A stretch of DNA of 64,000 nucleotides from Notospermus geniculatus (Eukaryota > Nemertea > Pilidiophora > Heteronemertea > Lineidae), in NCBI GenBank assembly GCA_002633025.1, contig NMRB01001642.1:76851-140850 (forward strand), written 5' to 3'. The notes below the pieces were generated by a model. The model ran no database searches. It worked only from the letters and a program-made list of their open reading frames with translations, and was not told the origin of the DNA. The translations under genes were made by a program, and so were the position numbers. Shown here piece by piece: positions 62,441 through 64,000 of this stretch (positions are counted from its first letter, which is position 1; each line of letters begins with the position of its first letter).

Positions 62441-63557
62441 CATTACGAATTACGAATTACGAATTACGAATTACGAAATTTTATTCACTCAAACCACTAT
62501 TTGCGGTACATCGAGGAATATACATATAATAGTTTATAAAACAAGACTAGTAAAATACTTTAAAACATTTAGCACACTTAAATGACTAGATAAAATTAAT
62601 CCTTTTAGGCAACACAGGACCAATGTCCCACAAGCTACTGGAGGGCGACTAACACAGGACCAATGTCCCACAAGCTACTGGAGGACGACTTTCAGTTATG
62701 AACAACCACCCTACTGCTTTTACATAACTTCAGACCATAATATACATATTTACCCAATCTATAAATAACATCATTGTTATCAGCACTCATCAGTTGTTCC
62801 ATCTTTAGCAGATTTGGCCTTATCCTAAAGTAATCAGGGATATACTGAATTCTGTAATCAGACATATGTCCACATTCAAACAAAAAGTGGTATTCATCTC
62901 CAACAAGACCACTGTTACAGAGATCACAGATCCTCTCATTTCTGGCCATCTCATATTTCCATTTATTAACAGCTAACTTCATTGAGCCATATCTAAACTC
63001 TAATAGGGCAAATTTCAGATAGTCCGGAAGTACTGTTAGATACTTTTCAAAACATATACCTCTCTTAAAAACCCTGTAACTAACAAAGGCTTCTTCATTA
63101 ATTTTAACAGACCAGTCTTGATAGAATTGATCAGTCAAAACACTTTTAACCTGCTGGCCAGTAATCCCATCAGGGAGAGGGGATTGATTTAACCATACAT
63201 AATTAAGCCCACAGCTTTGTAAAATTTCACAAATTGATTTAAGCCAACCTGAGGTATACTTATCAGTACTATGCAGATGGAATAATATCCGATACATAAT
63301 GTAGTTCAACTTTGTTGCTTTACCTAGGAGGATTTTTGACCAGTAGTTGACCATTCTCACCTTGACCAAAATTTCGAGTGGGGCTCTTCCAAGTTCACCA
63401 TATACAACTGTATTGCGGGTATATTTACACGTTCTGGTAATGAGTTTACAAAACTTGGTATGTAACCGCTCAATGATGTCAATATTTTCAAATCCCCATA
63501 CTTCCGAGCCATACAACAAAACTGGTACTACACATGTATCAAAGAGCTTCAGCATAG
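62441..63557 (-). mobile_element. Non-LTR retrotransposon (LINE), 3' part with open reading frame
   Basis: A 287-residue frame (63555-62692) is open into the gap on its 5' side. It shows VVPVLLYGSEVWGFENI, YGELGRAPLEILVKVRMVNY and CDLCNSGLVGDEYHFLFEC, features of the C-terminal part of reverse transcriptase proteins of CR1/L2/Jockey-type LINEs. The Cys/His pattern is CX2C-X9-HX4C. Behind the stop is a 3' UTR with a tandem 44-bp duplication (62607-62688: AACACAGGACCAATGTCCCA twice) and a heptamer tail of TTCGTAA units on the minus strand. No stop or frameshift is seen, so the copy is young. The upstream polymerase core falls in the gap. Confidence 0.85.
62443..62478. repeat. (ACGAATT)n microsatellite at the LINE 3' end
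   Basis: Five units of ACGAATT. Heptamer or octamer tails instead of poly-A are usual for CR1/L2-type elements. Confidence 0.95.
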
Positions 63558-64000
63558 NNNNNNNNNNNNNNNNNNNNNNNNNNNNNNNNNNNNNNNNNNN
63601 NNNNNNNNNNNNNNNNNNNNNNNNNNNNNNNNNNNNNNNNNNNNNNNNNNNNNNNNNNNNNNNNNNNNNNNNNNNNNNNNNNNNNNNNNNNNNNNNNNNN
63701 NNNNNNNNNNNNNNNNNNNNNNNNNNNNNNNNNNNNNNNNNNNNNNNNNNNNNNNNNNNNNNNNNNNNNNNNNNNNNNNNNNNNNNNNNNNNNNNNNNNN
63801 NNNNNNNNNNNNNNNNNNNNNNNNNNNNNNNNNNNNNNNNNNNNNNNNNNNNNNNNNNNNNNNNNNNNNNNNNNNNNNNNNNNNNNNNNNNNNNNNNNNN
63901 NNNNNNNNNNNNNNNNNNNNNNNNNNNNNNNNNNNNNNNNNNNNNNNNNNNNNNNNNNNNNNNNNNNNNNNNNNNNNNNNNNNNNNNNNNNNNNNNNNNN
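63558..64000. other. Assembly gap (N run to window end)
   Basis: 443 unknown bases; the LINE frame enters it open. Confidence 0.99.

Overview
The window is eukaryotic nuclear DNA from a marine invertebrate animal, most likely a non-vertebrate deuterostome (echinoderm, hemichordate or cephalochordate). Genes have many short exons with GT-AG introns of 0.1-3 kb. Introns and spacers are packed with tRNA-derived SINEs and small foldback DNA transposons. Coding exons are most similar, as I recall the families, to their vertebrate counterparts. I cannot name the species.

Five protein genes were reconstructed exon by exon, and their splice phases close in frame. From left to right they are: flotillin-1 (+, 5951-11066, 5' exons not found); a Polycomb-like PHD/Tudor protein of the PHF1/MTF2/PHF19 family (-, 25625-17652, 5' exons not found); METTL13/eEF1A-KNMT, a double-domain eEF1A methyltransferase (+, 26959-32088, first coding exon not found); CATSPERB, the beta subunit of the sperm CatSper Ca2+ channel (-, 47563-33344, 25 exons, complete); and NUP214 (-, 62313-48995, 16 exons, 2217 codons, complete). 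A truncated non-LTR retrotransposon (-, about 63557-62441) ends about 130 bp upstream of the NUP214 start codon and runs into a terminal assembly gap (63558-64000).

Flotillin-1 and the Polycomb-like gene converge, and so do METTL13 and CATSPERB. The Polycomb-like gene and METTL13 diverge from a shared interval near 25.6-26.9 kb. NUP214 and CATSPERB are in tandem on the minus strand. The genes do not form a pathway: they serve membrane microdomains, PRC2 chromatin targeting, translation-factor methylation, sperm calcium entry and nuclear transport. Their grouping is still informative, because several human orthologues lie on the different members of the MHC paralogy group (6p21, 9q33-34, 1q21-25).

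The most notable non-genic content is: about 19 copies of one tRNA-derived SINE; foldback elements grouped by target-site duplication (TAA, TTAA, TA and apparent 5-bp classes), several nested so that the host repeat shows the empty site; a perfect 38-bp-arm palindrome in a METTL13 intron; a 5S-rRNA-like/tRNA-like chimera; a SINE with a MIR/L2-like segment; a telomere-motif foldback; and an 18-bp array that codes a lineage-specific hexapeptide tail on CATSPERB.
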